From NCBI RefSeq assembly GCF_012427845.1, contig NZ_CP038498.1, forward strand, positions 2,604,001-2,668,000: a DNA stretch of 64,000 bases. The letters run 5' to 3'. The position numbers were made by a program, and so were the translations under genes. The notes under the pieces were generated by a model. The model saw only the letters and a list, made by a program, of their open reading frames with translations, did no database searches and was not told the DNA's origin. Of the stretch, positions 17,942 through 29,418 are shown piece after piece (the stretch's first letter is position 1; each line of letters starts with the position of its first letter). The DNA is from Pectobacterium punjabense. GTDB lineage: Bacteria; Pseudomonadota; Gammaproteobacteria; Enterobacterales; Enterobacteriaceae.

Positions 17942-19720
17942 ATGTTAAAACATTTGAGCCATGATGAAAAAAAACGCATGCAGACTCTCGACGAATTACA
18001 GAAATCCGATATATCTCAAGATGATATTCTTCATAAACTCACGAAACTAGCCTGCGAACTGCTCGAAACCCCGACGGCGCTCGTGACGCTAACCGGTACT
18101 AAATCTCTGCATGTTAAAGCAAAAAACCATTTTCCTCTGGATGATATGGATAAAATCGGTTCTTTTGATCATTTCATCGTACAAACCGGTCAACACTTCG
18201 TCTGCCCCGATGCCATTCAAGACAACCGCTTTAACGATAGCCCCTATGTCACTGGCGCGCCTTTTATCCGTTTTTATGCCGGCGTTCCGCTTAAGACTAA
18301 AGAAGGCTATTCCATCGGTACATTCTGCGTCATTGATTATGTTCCGAGAACGTTCAGTAAGATTCAACTGCGTTTACTGCATGATTTAGCCGCGATTGCA
18401 CTGGTTTTAATCGAATATCGTAACGCGATTGGCCTGATTGATGGAGTAACGCTGTTACCCAACCGTCAGCGTCTGATTGACGACATCAGCCACATTACCG
18501 ACATTCACGAACGCTACCTGCTCATCCTGATTGATACTATCGATATTTCTTACGCCTATGAAATGGGGTGTGCGCTAGGTATGCCGACCGTAGAAGGCCT
18601 GCTGAAAGATATCGGCATCTTCCTGCGTCTCAGTTTGAGTTCACCAGATAGCCTTTACTGTGCGGCAGTAGGCCGATTCGCTCTGCTGGTCAAGGCGGAT
18701 AAAAAAGCGCAGATTCTGGCAGAGCTCGATGCCTGTGCCGAGCGAATTCATGAAAGTATCTCCAGCCATATCCCGCTTAAACTGGAGTTTTTCGTCGGAT
18801 ACACTGAATTCCAGATTCCGGCCAGTGAGCCGCAACGAATTTTGCGTGAATCCATGAGCGCCCTGCGCGCCGCCATAACCAAGAATGTCCGCCAGTTCGC
18901 TTATGACCCCGAGGCCGATAAAGCTCAGCAAATCGCGTTTACCCTGCTCAATGAGTTAGCCGATGTTGTACAGAATAATAAACCGGGTCTTTATTTGGTG
19001 TATCAACCGAAGTTGAGTATTAAAACCAACACCGTTATTGGTGCTGAAGCGCTGATTCGCTGGCATCACCCCGAACTGGGTGAGATTTACCCCGACCAGT
19101 TTATTCCGCTAGCGGAAGGAACGACATTGATGCGGCCATTAACTGATTGGGTTACCCGTCAGGCGGCAAGCCAGGTGAAACAATGGCGTCAGCAGGGGTT
19201 AACCTTCCCGGTATCCATTAATGTCTCTGCCCGAAACTTTTCCGAGAATGACTTCATCCCACGTCTTGTCGCCATTCTGGACAGCCACGGACTCACCCCT
19301 CAGGACATTGACATCGAGTGCGTCGAAACGCAGAAAATCATTGAAAGCGCAGAAACACTTGCCACCATCCAAACGCTGGAGCAGATGGGGTTTACTATCG
19401 CTCTCGATGATTTCGGCACCGGGTATAGCAATTTAAGCTACCTGCGTAATATCCCCTCGACGGTGATAAAGCTGGATAAATCGCTGATTAAAGATATAAA
19501 AACTGACCGCAAGAGCCGCGTCATTGTGCAATCTATTATCAATATGCTGCACAAACTAGACTATGTCGTGCTGGCTGAAGGCGTAGAGAATAAGGAAACG
19601 CTTGAACATCTGGCTCGTTTTGGCTGTGATGAAGTACAAGGTTATTACTTTTCCCGACCTATCCCACCGGAAGCGTTTATTACCTGGATGGATGAGTACG
19701 CCTCACGCACGCCAGAATAA
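17942..19720 (+). CDS. GAF-GGDEF(degenerate)-EAL c-di-GMP phosphodiesterase
   Basis: 592 residues from ATG 17942, chosen because GGAAAGGAAGAG at 17925-17936 is an excellent ribosome binding site; TTG 17900 and ATG 17903 extend the frame without one. Domains: GAF at about 20-160 (SFDHFIVQTGQHFVCPDA, YAGVPL), a GGDEF-like domain at about 165-320 in which the active loop is replaced by AVGRFALLV and is therefore inactive as cyclase, and EAL at about 340-585. The EAL signature is intact: GAEALIRW, SINVSARNF, DDFGTGYSN, IKLDKSLI, EGVEN and VQGYYFSRP. It is cytoplasmic; active hydrolysis of c-di-GMP is expected. The ligand of the GAF domain is unknown. Confidence 0.9.
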   Translation: MLKHLSHDEKKRMQTLDELQKSDISQDDILHKLTKLACELLETPTALVTLTGTKSLHVKAKNHFPLDDMDKIGSFDHFIVQTGQHFVCPDAIQDNRFNDSPYVTGAPFIRFYAGVPLKTKEGYSIGTFCVIDYVPRTFSKIQLRLLHDLAAIALVLIEYRNAIGLIDGVTLLPNRQRLIDDISHITDIHERYLLILIDTIDISYAYEMGCALGMPTVEGLLKDIGIFLRLSLSSPDSLYCAAVGRFALLVKADKKAQILAELDACAERIHESISSHIPLKLEFFVGYTEFQIPASEPQRILRESMSALRAAITKNVRQFAYDPEADKAQQIAFTLLNELADVVQNNKPGLYLVYQPKLSIKTNTVIGAEALIRWHHPELGEIYPDQFIPLAEGTTLMRPLTDWVTRQAASQVKQWRQQGLTFPVSINVSARNFSENDFIPRLVAILDSHGLTPQDIDIECVETQKIIESAETLATIQTLEQMGFTIALDDFGTGYSNLSYLRNIPSTVIKLDKSLIKDIKTDRKSRVIVQSIINMLHKLDYVVLAEGVENKETLEHLARFGCDEVQGYYFSRPIPPEAFITWMDEYASRTPE

Positions 19721-19809
19721 CATCATTCGTAATAGTAACATCGCCGCCACAGCAAGATGTTGCAGTAAGTAGTCGGCAGCCAGTGCCGCCGACCTGCACT
19801 CCAGAGAAA

Positions 19810-22800
19810 CTACCCTTCAACCTGTTGCATCGCCTGCAAGACGCGCTTATCTGAGATTGGGAACGGTGTACCCAGTTGTTGAGCAAAATAACTGACGCGT
19901 AACTCTTCTAGCATCCAACGCACCGCCTTCACGTCGTCATCGTCACGCCGCTCCGCAGGCAACTTATTCGACCACTGCTGCCATGTCTGTTGAACCTGCT
20001 CAACTTTCAGCATCTGTGCTCTGTCACGGTGGACATCCTGCGCCAGCTTCTCCAAACGTCGCTCTATTGCATGCAGATAACGCAATACGTCCGGCAGACG
20101 TTGCCAACCGTTTTGGGTCACAAAACCACGGAACACCAGACCGCTCATCTGGCTCTTGATATCACTTAATGCCAGTGCCATCGCCATGTCTACACGCCCT
20201 TTCAGGCGCTTGTTGATAGCGAAAACCGCCGTCAAAATTTGCTCGACCTGTTTGGCGATATCCACTACCGTCTCGTTCAGCTCTGCGCGTACTTTTTCAT
20301 GCAACTGCTGGAAAGCGTCTTCCTGCCAGACCGGGCCGCCGGATGATTCAATCAGTTTATCTACCGCACAGGCGATACAATCATCGATGAGATCCAGTAC
20401 CTTGCCGTACGGATTGAAATAGAGACCGAGCTTCGCCTTGTTTGGCAGTTTTTCATGCAGATATTTGATCGGCGACGGAATATTCAGCAGTAACAGACGA
20501 CGTAACCCGTGCCGCATAACCTGTTGTTGCTGGTGTGGCGTATCAAACAAGCGAATCGCCACGCTATCTTTTTCATCCACCAACGCCGGATAGGCTTTGA
20601 CCGAGTAGCCGCCTCGTTTCTGTTCATAACAATCGGGTAGCGAACCGAAACTCCAAACGTGCAGACCTCGCTGCTCCAGCCCGTCATCCGCAACGGATGA
20701 CAGCGTTTGCTGGACTTTATCTTTGAGCTGGTCTTTCAGCGCGTTCAGGTCTTTGCCTTCACGCTGCGTGCGATTCTTCTCATCAATGACGCGGAACGTG
20801 ATTTTCAGATGATCGGGCACCTGATCCCACTGCCATGCCTCACGCGGCACCGTCACGCCCGTCATCAGCCGTAGCTCACGTTCCAACGCATCCAGTAGCC
20901 CTTTCTCCAAGGGCGTGGTGCGTGCCAGAAATGCCTCTGCATAGTTCGGCGCAGGGACAAAGTTACGACGTAACGGCTTGGGCAACGATTTAATCAGCGC
21001 AATCGTCAGTTCACGGCGCACACCAGGAATCTGCCACTCGAAGCCCTCTTCACGTACCTGATTGAGAATCGGTAGCGGAATGTGCACCGTTACGCCATCC
21101 GCATCGGTTCCCGGTTCAAACTGATAGGACAAGCGTAGTTTCAGACTGCCCTGATACCAGAAGTTCGGGTAATCCAGCGCACTCACCTTCTCCGCGCCGT
21201 CTTTAATCAACATGCTCTTTTCAAAATTAAGCAGGTCGGCATTGTCCCGATTAGCCCCCTTCCACCACTTGTCAAAATGGCGGGACGACACCACATCGTG
21301 TGGCAAACGCCGATCGTAAAACGCAAATAGCGTTTCATCGTCCACCAGAATGTCGCGGCGGCGCGATTTATGCTCTAAATCTTCCACCTCCGCCAGCAGT
21401 TTGAGGTTGGCGCGGAAAAAAGCGTGATGCGTTTGCCAATCGCCTTCCACCAGCGCGTGGCGGATGAACATCTCACGTGCCAGCGTCGGATCGATTGGGC
21501 TGTAGTTCACCTTACGCGCTGCAACAATTGGCAGCCCGAAGAGTGTCACCTTCTCCTGCGCCATCACCGTGCCCTGCGCTTTCTCCCAATGAGGATCGCT
21601 GTAGCTCCGTTTAATCAGGTGCTGAGCTAGCGGTTCGATCCACTCGGGTTCAATACGCGCGGCAATGCGTCCCCACAGACGACTGGTTTCCACCAGTTCA
21701 GCCACCATTGTCCATTTTGGTGGTTTTTTGAATAACCCAGAGCCAGGGAAAATAGCAAACCGGGCATTGCGCGCACCGCTGAATTCTTGTTTCTCAATAT
21801 CTTTCTGTCCGATATGCGACAACAAGCCCGTGAGCAGCGAGCAGTGAATACTCAGATAATCGGCCGGTTCGCTGTTGACCGGTAGCCCCAGTTCTTTCAC
21901 TACCTGACGCAACTGCGTGTAGATATCCTGCCATTCACGAACGCGCAGGTAGTTAAGGAAATCGGTACGACACTGACGGCGGAACTGGCTGGAAGACAGC
22001 GCCTTCTGTTGCTCACGCAGATAATCCCACAGATTGACGAAGGCCAGAAAATCCGAGTCTTTATCGGCAAAACGACGATGTTTTTCATCCGACGCCTGCT
22101 TCTTATCCATCGGTCTTTCACGCGGGTCCTGAATCGACAACGCGGCGGTGATCACCATTACCTCACGCACACAGCCCATTTTACGCGCTTCCAGCACCAT
22201 ACGCGCCAGGCGTGGGTCAATCGGTAATTGCGCCAACTGTTGCCCTTGCGGCGTCAGGCGGTAATGCCCGTTATCCGCCAGATGAATCGCACCCAGCTCT
22301 TCCAGCAAGCGCACGCCGTCCTGAATGTTGCGCTTATCCGGCGCTTCAACAAACGGGAACGCGGCGATATCCCCTAACCCCAGCGACGTCATTTGCAGAA
22401 TGACGGAAGCCAGATTGGTGCGAAGAATTTCGGGATCGGTAAATTCAGGTCGCGACAGGAAATCCTGCTCGGAATAAAGGCGAATACACACCCCAGCGGC
22501 AACACGACCACAGCGTCCTTTACGCTGATTCGCCGACGCCTGAGAGACAGGCTCAATCGGCAGGCGCTGTACCTTGGTGCGGAAGCTATAGCGGCTAATA
22601 CGCGCCGTACCCGGATCGATCACATAGCGAATCCCCGGTACGGTGAGTGAGGTTTCCGCCACGTTGGTCGCCAGCACGATGCGGCGACCATGATGTGACT
22701 GAAAGACGCGGTTCTGTTCCTGATTCGACAAGCGCGCGTACAGCGGGAGAATCTCGGTATGCGGCAAATCCAGACGGGTCAGCGCCTCTGCCGTATCACG

Positions 22801-23697
22801 GATTTCACGTTCACCGCTCATGAAGACCAGAATATCTCCCGGCCCTTCGCGCGTCAGTTCATCGACCGCATCAAAAATTGCCTGTAGCTGATCGCGATCG
22901 CTGTCATCAGCGTCTTCCACCACCGGACGATAGCGCACGTCCACCGGATAGGTCCGACCAGACACTTCAATGATCGGTGCGTTATTAAAGTGGCGGGAGA
23001 AGCGCTGTGGATCGATGGTTGCTGACGTAATAATCACTTTTAAATCAGGACGCTTTGGCAACAACTGGCACAAATAGCCCATGATGAAATCGATATTCAG
23101 GCTGCGCTCGTGCGCTTCATCGATGATTAGCGTGTCGTACTGCATCAACAGGCGGTCCTGCTGAATTTCCGCCAGCAGAATACCGTCGGTCATCAACTTG
23201 ACCAGCGTATTGTCACCGACCTGATCGTTAAAACGGACTTTATACCCGACACTGCCGCCCAGCGGCGTTTCCAGCTCTGCCGCAATGCGATCGGCAACGG
23301 TTCTGGCAGCCAGACGACGCGGCTGCGTGTGGCCAATAAGGCCCTGTACGCCGCGCCCCAGTTCTAGACAGATTTTCGGCAACTGAGTGGTCTTACCCGA
23401 CCCCGTCTCGCCTGCGACGATAATCACTTGATGATTGCGCAGCGCTTCCAGTATTTCATCTTTTTTCTGGCTAACGGGAAGTTGTTCAGGGTAGCGAATA
23501 GTCGGGCAACTTGCGCGTCGGTTCTCGACTTTCTGACGAGCCGCGATAATTTCCCCCTCAATTTCCTGCGCGATGGCAGCCTGAGCCTGCGGGCTGCTGA
23601 CCTTCGCTGCGCCTTGCAAGCGGCGGCGCAGACGTTGCCGATCGCGAAGCATTAGCTCACTTAACTGCGTAGATAATGCACTGAGAGGTGATTTCAC
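19810..23697 (-). CDS. hrpA: ATP-dependent RNA helicase HrpA
   Basis: 1295 residues, close to the E. coli length of 1300. DEAH-box helicase with Walker A GETGSGKTTQ, DEAH in LIIDEAHERS, motif III SATID, and motif VI QRKGRCGRV. The long C-terminal region with HA2 and OB-like parts and a DUF3418-type segment is specific to HrpA. HrpA resolves ribosomes stalled on mRNA in E. coli. It is convergent with the GAF-EAL gene (stop codons 90 bases apart) and divergent from azoR. Confidence 0.96.
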   Translation of the reverse strand: MKSPLSALSTQLSELMLRDRQRLRRRLQGAAKVSSPQAQAAIAQEIEGEIIAARQKVENRRASCPTIRYPEQLPVSQKKDEILEALRNHQVIIVAGETGSGKTTQLPKICLELGRGVQGLIGHTQPRRLAARTVADRIAAELETPLGGSVGYKVRFNDQVGDNTLVKLMTDGILLAEIQQDRLLMQYDTLIIDEAHERSLNIDFIMGYLCQLLPKRPDLKVIITSATIDPQRFSRHFNNAPIIEVSGRTYPVDVRYRPVVEDADDSDRDQLQAIFDAVDELTREGPGDILVFMSGEREIRDTAEALTRLDLPHTEILPLYARLSNQEQNRVFQSHHGRRIVLATNVAETSLTVPGIRYVIDPGTARISRYSFRTKVQRLPIEPVSQASANQRKGRCGRVAAGVCIRLYSEQDFLSRPEFTDPEILRTNLASVILQMTSLGLGDIAAFPFVEAPDKRNIQDGVRLLEELGAIHLADNGHYRLTPQGQQLAQLPIDPRLARMVLEARKMGCVREVMVITAALSIQDPRERPMDKKQASDEKHRRFADKDSDFLAFVNLWDYLREQQKALSSSQFRRQCRTDFLNYLRVREWQDIYTQLRQVVKELGLPVNSEPADYLSIHCSLLTGLLSHIGQKDIEKQEFSGARNARFAIFPGSGLFKKPPKWTMVAELVETSRLWGRIAARIEPEWIEPLAQHLIKRSYSDPHWEKAQGTVMAQEKVTLFGLPIVAARKVNYSPIDPTLAREMFIRHALVEGDWQTHHAFFRANLKLLAEVEDLEHKSRRRDILVDDETLFAFYDRRLPHDVVSSRHFDKWWKGANRDNADLLNFEKSMLIKDGAEKVSALDYPNFWYQGSLKLRLSYQFEPGTDADGVTVHIPLPILNQVREEGFEWQIPGVRRELTIALIKSLPKPLRRNFVPAPNYAEAFLARTTPLEKGLLDALERELRLMTGVTVPREAWQWDQVPDHLKITFRVIDEKNRTQREGKDLNALKDQLKDKVQQTLSSVADDGLEQRGLHVWSFGSLPDCYEQKRGGYSVKAYPALVDEKDSVAIRLFDTPHQQQQVMRHGLRRLLLLNIPSPIKYLHEKLPNKAKLGLYFNPYGKVLDLIDDCIACAVDKLIESSGGPVWQEDAFQQLHEKVRAELNETVVDIAKQVEQILTAVFAINKRLKGRVDMAMALALSDIKSQMSGLVFRGFVTQNGWQRLPDVLRYLHAIERRLEKLAQDVHRDRAQMLKVEQVQQTWQQWSNKLPAERRDDDDVKAVRWMLEELRVSYFAQQLGTPFPISDKRVLQAMQQVEG

Positions 23698-23940
23698 GTT
23701 GCTCTTCCTTAATTATTTCTCTAATTCTTTTCTCTGCCGGGACATTGCGCGTCGCCGAATCTGGTTCGATTGAGCCTAACCTGATTTTAAGGCACAGGAT
23801 TTTTAAGCCGTGGATAGTAGCACATTGTCATAACCGGCTCTAATCGCTCCGCGCTACCGTATTCAAACATCGTCTTATTCAAGAAAATCGAATAAAGACC
23901 TCGAATATTTGCACTTTTCACTTTCCAGAGCACCGCATAA

Positions 23941-24606
<666 letters not shown>

Positions 24607-24654
24607 CGAATCATCGTTACTACCCTTGCCATTACATTGATTTAATTGGCTTAA

Positions 24655-24885
24655 TTATTGCGCGCCCTCCGGCGCGCTTTTCTTTATCTCATCACCGGCA
24701 GCATTGTCCGACCGTTCCAACAGCTGCGTCGCTTCTTTATCCGCTTTGATGTGAATTTCATGTTCGATCTTCACATTCATATTGATGGTGATGGGTTCTT
24801 TAGGGGCAGCAACTTCAATGCGCGGCACACAGCCCGTCAGGAAAGCTACCGTGCAACACATCATCACTGTCTCGCTTTTATTCAT
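24655..24885 (-). CDS. ynbE: Outer-membrane lipoprotein YnbE
   Basis: 76 residues with a lipobox (FLTGC) and the highly conserved stretch PRIEVAAPKEPITINMNVKI followed by EHEIHIK. E. coli YnbE is about 61 residues; the C-terminal 15 here are extra. YnbE pairs with YdbH to form an intermembrane bridge for phospholipid transport in the YdbH-YnbE-YdbL pathway. The gene follows ydbH with a 15-base gap. ydbL, the usual third gene, is not here: only 48 bases separate the ynbE and azoR stop codons. Confidence 0.9.
   Translation of the reverse strand: MNKSETVMMCCTVAFLTGCVPRIEVAAPKEPITINMNVKIEHEIHIKADKEATQLLERSDNAAGDEIKKSAPEGAQ
24660..24685 (+). terminator. azoR terminator embedded in ynbE
   Basis: GCGCGCC (24660-24666) pairs perfectly with GGCGCGC (24671-24677) across a four-base loop and is followed by TTTTCTTT. 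It is oriented for azoR, whose stop is 54 bases upstream, and it lies within the last codons of ynbE on the other strand. Confidence 0.8.
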
Positions 24886-24900
24886 TGTTCTGCCTTGAGT

Positions 24901-27492
24901 TTATTCATTCGCCTGCTGTTCCAACGTATCCCGCAAGTTATCGCCAAAGCGCAGACTTCGCCAGAGCTGGAAGATATTCTCCTGATGGCGATAGTTAAGA
25001 ATGACCTGTCGGTTTGCGCTGAGCTGCGGATTTTTCCCTTGCACCCTCGACGTTAATGTCAGCTCACCTTGGTTATTCAGGTCAAGTGTGGCATAGGAGC
25101 GCCCAATCTCCAGATAGCGTAACCAGCCAATCGCCGCGCCTCCCGCCAGATTTTTACTCGCTAACTCATCTGCCAGTTGATCATCCAGCCGCAGCGTCAG
25201 GAAACCATCATTGGTAATACGCCCGCGCTCAATCAACATGGTCGGATGATTGAAATTCAGCGGTAGTGTGCCGCTCACACGCCCTGACAGCGCAAACTGC
25301 TTTTGCTTCAGCGCTGTCGTCAGTTCGCTGAGATCGATGCGCTTAACGGTGAACAGCGCCGGTTCACGCTGCGGCCAGCGTAGCGTAGACAGCCCAATAT
25401 GCCCATCCAATACGTCCAGATCGGCCTGAGACATAACCAAAGGGCGTCGGTCGCTGTACGGATAAAAACCCTGTAGATCGACGCGGATATTGCTCATCCT
25501 AAACAGGTTGTCCAACACGTCAATTCGCAGCGTGACTGGTTGTCTGACGCCCAATTGCCAGCGTTGATCTTTCAGGCGGTAAGGCAGGACAAAATTTACC
25601 CCGCTGACTTCACCATCCTGTAGCCACAGTCCGCCATTCTTCACCACCCAGTGTCCACCCGCACTGAACCCTTCTTTACGCGCAGCGGAAAATGCCGCCT
25701 GAGCGTAAAACTGCCCGGTGCGGATGTTCATTTTCAACAACGGGGAAAGCAGAGGCTGAAACACCTTAAGTGGCTGCATTGGCCACCACGCCCCACCGCG
25801 TAGCCGTTCCCCATCCCAACGCCCACGCAGCTTGACTGGCCCGATATATTCAGCCTGTAGCTGCCCCTGTAGCTGGAAATCATCCGGGCTACGCCCCTGC
25901 ATCGCCAGCGTTAGCAATGAAGGCGGCAAGTAGCCACCGTTACTGAAATTTGTCCGCTCTGAGACTAATTGCAGCGCCCCTTGAAAATGTTCGCCTGAAC
26001 GGGCGCGTTGCCAACGAATCGGCTCAGTAATCGTCAGGCGAGGCTGGTGTACCGTCACAATGCCATAGCCGAGCTGGTCCAGCCCACTCGATAGTTGGCT
26101 GACTTCTATCAACGTATCCTGCCAGCGCCCTCGCCCAGCCACGTCCCATTGCCCTTTTAGCGGTGGCAGGCGGCCGTTGCCCCAATACCGCCATTGCCAC
26201 TGTCCTTGATCCGGCCAGAAATCCTGCGCCTGACCGTCAAGGTGTAAGTTAAAACGCCCCCAGTATGCTTCCCGCGCTTTAACAATCGCCTGTAGCCGCC
26301 CATTTACGCCCGTCGCACTCACCCGAACGCCCGCCAGCGGCCAGCGCGCTTCGTCAAGATAAATCTGCGGCGCGGGCATTCCCCAGGCACGCAACAGTGC
26401 GCCCGGTAAAAGAGAGAGTTCGGGATTAAGAATAGAGCCCTGTAAAACCCCCGGTAGCGTCGCCGTGAAGGAGAGCGCAGGTAAATTAGCTTGTCCGGTA
26501 AGCTGAAAGCGCAATTCACTGTTGAGCAGACCAATATTACCCGGCCCGAGTACCAGCACGGCGTTAGCCTTACCGTTATGTCCTTGCGTCAGCATATTCA
26601 AACGCGCGTTAATCGTGGTGGCATCCAACCCTTGCCGCCAATGCTGCAATGTCATCGCCACTTGCCCAGAGAGCGGCTGATCCGCATAAGGCCACCGCCA
26701 GATACCATCAGAAACCTGAATCACCTCATCCGTCAATTTCCACGGCAGCGAGATCAGCGGAGCTTCATCATGCGCGGCATTCAGCACCAGTTCGCCTCGC
26801 TCATTATGCCAATTCAGCAGGAGAGAAAGCGGGTCCGGCGTCTGCCCTGAATCCAGTTTCCCAATGAGACGTCCCTGTACTGGCGCGGTATCCAGCGTAT
26901 CGGCTAATTCCATCTCTCCGCTGACTTGCAGACGCACAAAACCCGCCGGTGTTGCGAGCATGCTCTCATGCAGAGTCAGACGTTTATCATTCAGTTCTGC
27001 CCTAAACGCTAACTGATCGCCCTGATAATCGAGCGTCTGTTGCTGTTTACCCGTGCTACTAAACCGCACCTGTCCGGCATAGTCCTGCCAGGGTGGTAAC
27101 GTAAATTTTTTCACCTGAATAGCGACAACAGGCAACCATTCTTGCCACTGCGACAGTTGCGCGGGTGGCTCAGTGCTATGGCTCGCTGGCACATATTGCA
27201 GGCAGTCGCTGTTTAACGTCACAGCATCAAGATCAGCATGCCACTGCCAGCGATGCCAACCCAGCGTGATATTCTGCACATCAAGCAATACACATTCTCC
27301 AGCCTTAATGCTAAAGCCTTTGCTATGTAACCCGCGATTCTGCCAACCCAGCGTATCCTTTATAGTCAAAGACATGCCAGTCGGTAGCCAGATATTGGCA
27401 AGGCGCGGCAACCACTGCGGCGTCGTCCGCCAAGAAACCAATAGCAAAGTGACAAGCAGGAACGCCATTGGAAGTGCATATTTTTTAATCAT
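24901..27492 (-). CDS. ydbH: AsmA-like intermembrane lipid transport protein YdbH
   Basis: 863 residues, anchored in the inner membrane by one N-terminal helix (YALPMAFLLVTLLLVSW) with a very long periplasmic part built of repeating amphipathic beta strands, as in the AsmA-like/TamB/YhdP group. The C-terminal third carries the dicarboxylate-like segment (LSALRW... GGAAIGWLRYLEIGRSYATLDL). With YhdP and TamB it moves phospholipids to the outer membrane. It forms an operon with ynbE. Length fits E. coli YdbH (879). Confidence 0.92.
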   Translation of the reverse strand: MIKKYALPMAFLLVTLLLVSWRTTPQWLPRLANIWLPTGMSLTIKDTLGWQNRGLHSKGFSIKAGECVLLDVQNITLGWHRWQWHADLDAVTLNSDCLQYVPASHSTEPPAQLSQWQEWLPVVAIQVKKFTLPPWQDYAGQVRFSSTGKQQQTLDYQGDQLAFRAELNDKRLTLHESMLATPAGFVRLQVSGEMELADTLDTAPVQGRLIGKLDSGQTPDPLSLLLNWHNERGELVLNAAHDEAPLISLPWKLTDEVIQVSDGIWRWPYADQPLSGQVAMTLQHWRQGLDATTINARLNMLTQGHNGKANAVLVLGPGNIGLLNSELRFQLTGQANLPALSFTATLPGVLQGSILNPELSLLPGALLRAWGMPAPQIYLDEARWPLAGVRVSATGVNGRLQAIVKAREAYWGRFNLHLDGQAQDFWPDQGQWQWRYWGNGRLPPLKGQWDVAGRGRWQDTLIEVSQLSSGLDQLGYGIVTVHQPRLTITEPIRWQRARSGEHFQGALQLVSERTNFSNGGYLPPSLLTLAMQGRSPDDFQLQGQLQAEYIGPVKLRGRWDGERLRGGAWWPMQPLKVFQPLLSPLLKMNIRTGQFYAQAAFSAARKEGFSAGGHWVVKNGGLWLQDGEVSGVNFVLPYRLKDQRWQLGVRQPVTLRIDVLDNLFRMSNIRVDLQGFYPYSDRRPLVMSQADLDVLDGHIGLSTLRWPQREPALFTVKRIDLSELTTALKQKQFALSGRVSGTLPLNFNHPTMLIERGRITNDGFLTLRLDDQLADELASKNLAGGAAIGWLRYLEIGRSYATLDLNNQGELTLTSRVQGKNPQLSANRQVILNYRHQENIFQLWRSLRFGDNLRDTLEQQANE

Positions 27493-27864
27493 TAGCGACT
27501 ATTAAGCATCCCGTTAACTATTTGTAAAAACCAGCGCTGCATTGACCTGTCGATTATTCATTCACAAATCGCTCTTTTTTTTAACAAACAATTCTATCCA
27601 CCTCACATTTACCCCTATTGTGCATACAGGCTTATTACCCTTTCGTGGTAAAATGTTTAATTGAGGTTATATTTTGTAATGAATCGCGTTATCTCATCAT
27701 GAACAAAGCGTTTCCGATCGGATATCAGGATTGTCTCCTTTTGCCCGACTCGCCGTAAAAAAGCCATGAGCAACCTGAACCATTACCGCTATCTGCTGAT
27801 TCATCTTCGTGGGTATGCCTCATGTTAAATCAGTATTCGGACACAGCATATCAAGGACTGCTTT
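27493..27864. other. Intergenic region upstream of the first chemoreceptor
   Basis: 372 bases between the divergent ydbH and chemoreceptor starts. I looked for a sigma-28 promoter (TAAA and GCCGATAA boxes) and found no convincing pair. No RNA gene was recognised. Confidence 0.4.
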
Positions 27865-29418
27865 ATGCGTAATAACACCCCAGTCACCGACCATCAACTC
27901 CCTCTTTCTGAAAAAACCAGACTTATGTCGGTCACCACGCCAGAAAGCCACATTACCTACGCAAACAAAGACTTTATTGATGTCAGCGGCTATAGCATGG
28001 ATGAGTTAATGGGACAGCCCCATAATCTTATCCGCCACCCGGATATGCCACCAGCCGCCTTCGCGGATATGTGGAAAACGCTGCGTGCAGGTAATATCTG
28101 GACAGGAATTGTGAAGAATCGGCGTAAAAATGGCGACCACTATTGGGTAAAATCCAGCACCACGCCGCTGAGAAAAGGCGGTGAGATTACCGGATATATG
28201 TCTGTGCGAACCGCAGCATCAGCCGAAGAAATTCATCAGGCAGAGGCGCTCTATGCCAGCGCGAACAGCGGTAAATTAAAATACCGCACCTTCCACCATG
28301 GTCTGCTCATTTATACCGGACCATTGCGTGCCCTGAGCCTTTTTAAAACCATGTCGCTACGCTGGCGTATCCGCAGTTATTTTCTGCTTTTTAGCCTGCT
28401 CCCACTCGTCGCCGCCTATGCGCTATTAGCGGGAACCGCCTTGGCATCCGTACTCTTCCCGCTGCTCATTGCCTGCTGTTTTATCAGTGGTGAACTTCTG
28501 GTGCACCATGTCGCGCGCCCTATTGAGCAAATTTTGTCTCAGGCTATGCGTTCCGCCGCCGGACAAGCAGACAACCTGACACAATTTAACCGCGTGGATG
28601 AAATTGGCATGTTAATGCGCGCGGTAAACCAGTCCGGCATGAATTTCCGCACTTTTGTGGACGATGTGAACACCAATTTGAGCGAGTTGAAAAACGCCTG
28701 TAATGAAATCGCGCAAGGTAACCACACGCTGGCACGGTGCTGTGAGGAAACCGAAGAAAGCCTGCAACAAACGGCGGCATCCGTGGAGCAACTGACCGCA
28801 ACGATCAAAAGCAACGCGGAAGCCTCGCTTCAGGCCTCAATCTATACGCAGGATGTGAATCAGGCGGTCAATTCTGGCGAACAGGCTGTGAGTCAGGTCT
28901 CTGATACCATGGAGACCATCACGCGTTCCAGTGAACGCATTACAGATATTGTCAGCGTCATGGATAACCTTGCGTTTCAGACCAACATTCTTGCCGTTAA
29001 TGCTGCCGTCGAAGCAGCACATGCGGGAGAACAGGGTAAAAGTTTTGCGGTCGTCGCCAGTGAAGTTCGCTCTCTGGCACAGCGTAGCGCCACCTCTTCC
29101 AGCGATATTTCGACTATCATCGACGAAACGCTGAATAGCATTCGCACTGGTGAACAACAGGTCTCACATACGCACAAATCCATGAGCAATATCCTACTTC
29201 AGGTACAACATGTCACCAATTTAATGAATGAGATCAGCCTCGCAACGCAGGAACAATCTCAGGGACTGGAACAAATAAATGAAGCGGTAAATCGCATTGA
29301 TGAACTCACGCATCAAAACACCGCACTGGCCAGCCAATCGCACTCGGCTACCGATCATCTGCAACAGAAAATATCGAGTATGGTACAGGCAGCCTCTGTC
29401 TTCAGCCTTTCCCGATAA
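27865..29418 (+). CDS. Aer-like PAS methyl-accepting chemotaxis protein, copy 1
   Basis: 517 residues. The N-terminal PAS domain (about residues 10-115: HITYANKDFIDVSGYSMDEL, RHPDMPPAAFADMW, NGDHYWVKSSTTPL) matches the FAD-binding Aer type. Two hydrophobic segments near 165-210 form a hairpin in the membrane with no periplasmic domain. HAMP and the signalling domain follow, with the hairpin tip AFQTNILAVNAAVEAAHAGEQGKSF. No C-terminal NWETF-type pentapeptide. It should sense oxygen or redox state through PAS-bound FAD. It is followed by a paralogue on the same strand. Confidence 0.9.
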   Translation: MRNNTPVTDHQLPLSEKTRLMSVTTPESHITYANKDFIDVSGYSMDELMGQPHNLIRHPDMPPAAFADMWKTLRAGNIWTGIVKNRRKNGDHYWVKSSTTPLRKGGEITGYMSVRTAASAEEIHQAEALYASANSGKLKYRTFHHGLLIYTGPLRALSLFKTMSLRWRIRSYFLLFSLLPLVAAYALLAGTALASVLFPLLIACCFISGELLVHHVARPIEQILSQAMRSAAGQADNLTQFNRVDEIGMLMRAVNQSGMNFRTFVDDVNTNLSELKNACNEIAQGNHTLARCCEETEESLQQTAASVEQLTATIKSNAEASLQASIYTQDVNQAVNSGEQAVSQVSDTMETITRSSERITDIVSVMDNLAFQTNILAVNAAVEAAHAGEQGKSFAVVASEVRSLAQRSATSSSDISTIIDETLNSIRTGEQQVSHTHKSMSNILLQVQHVTNLMNEISLATQEQSQGLEQINEAVNRIDELTHQNTALASQSHSATDHLQQKISSMVQAASVFSLSR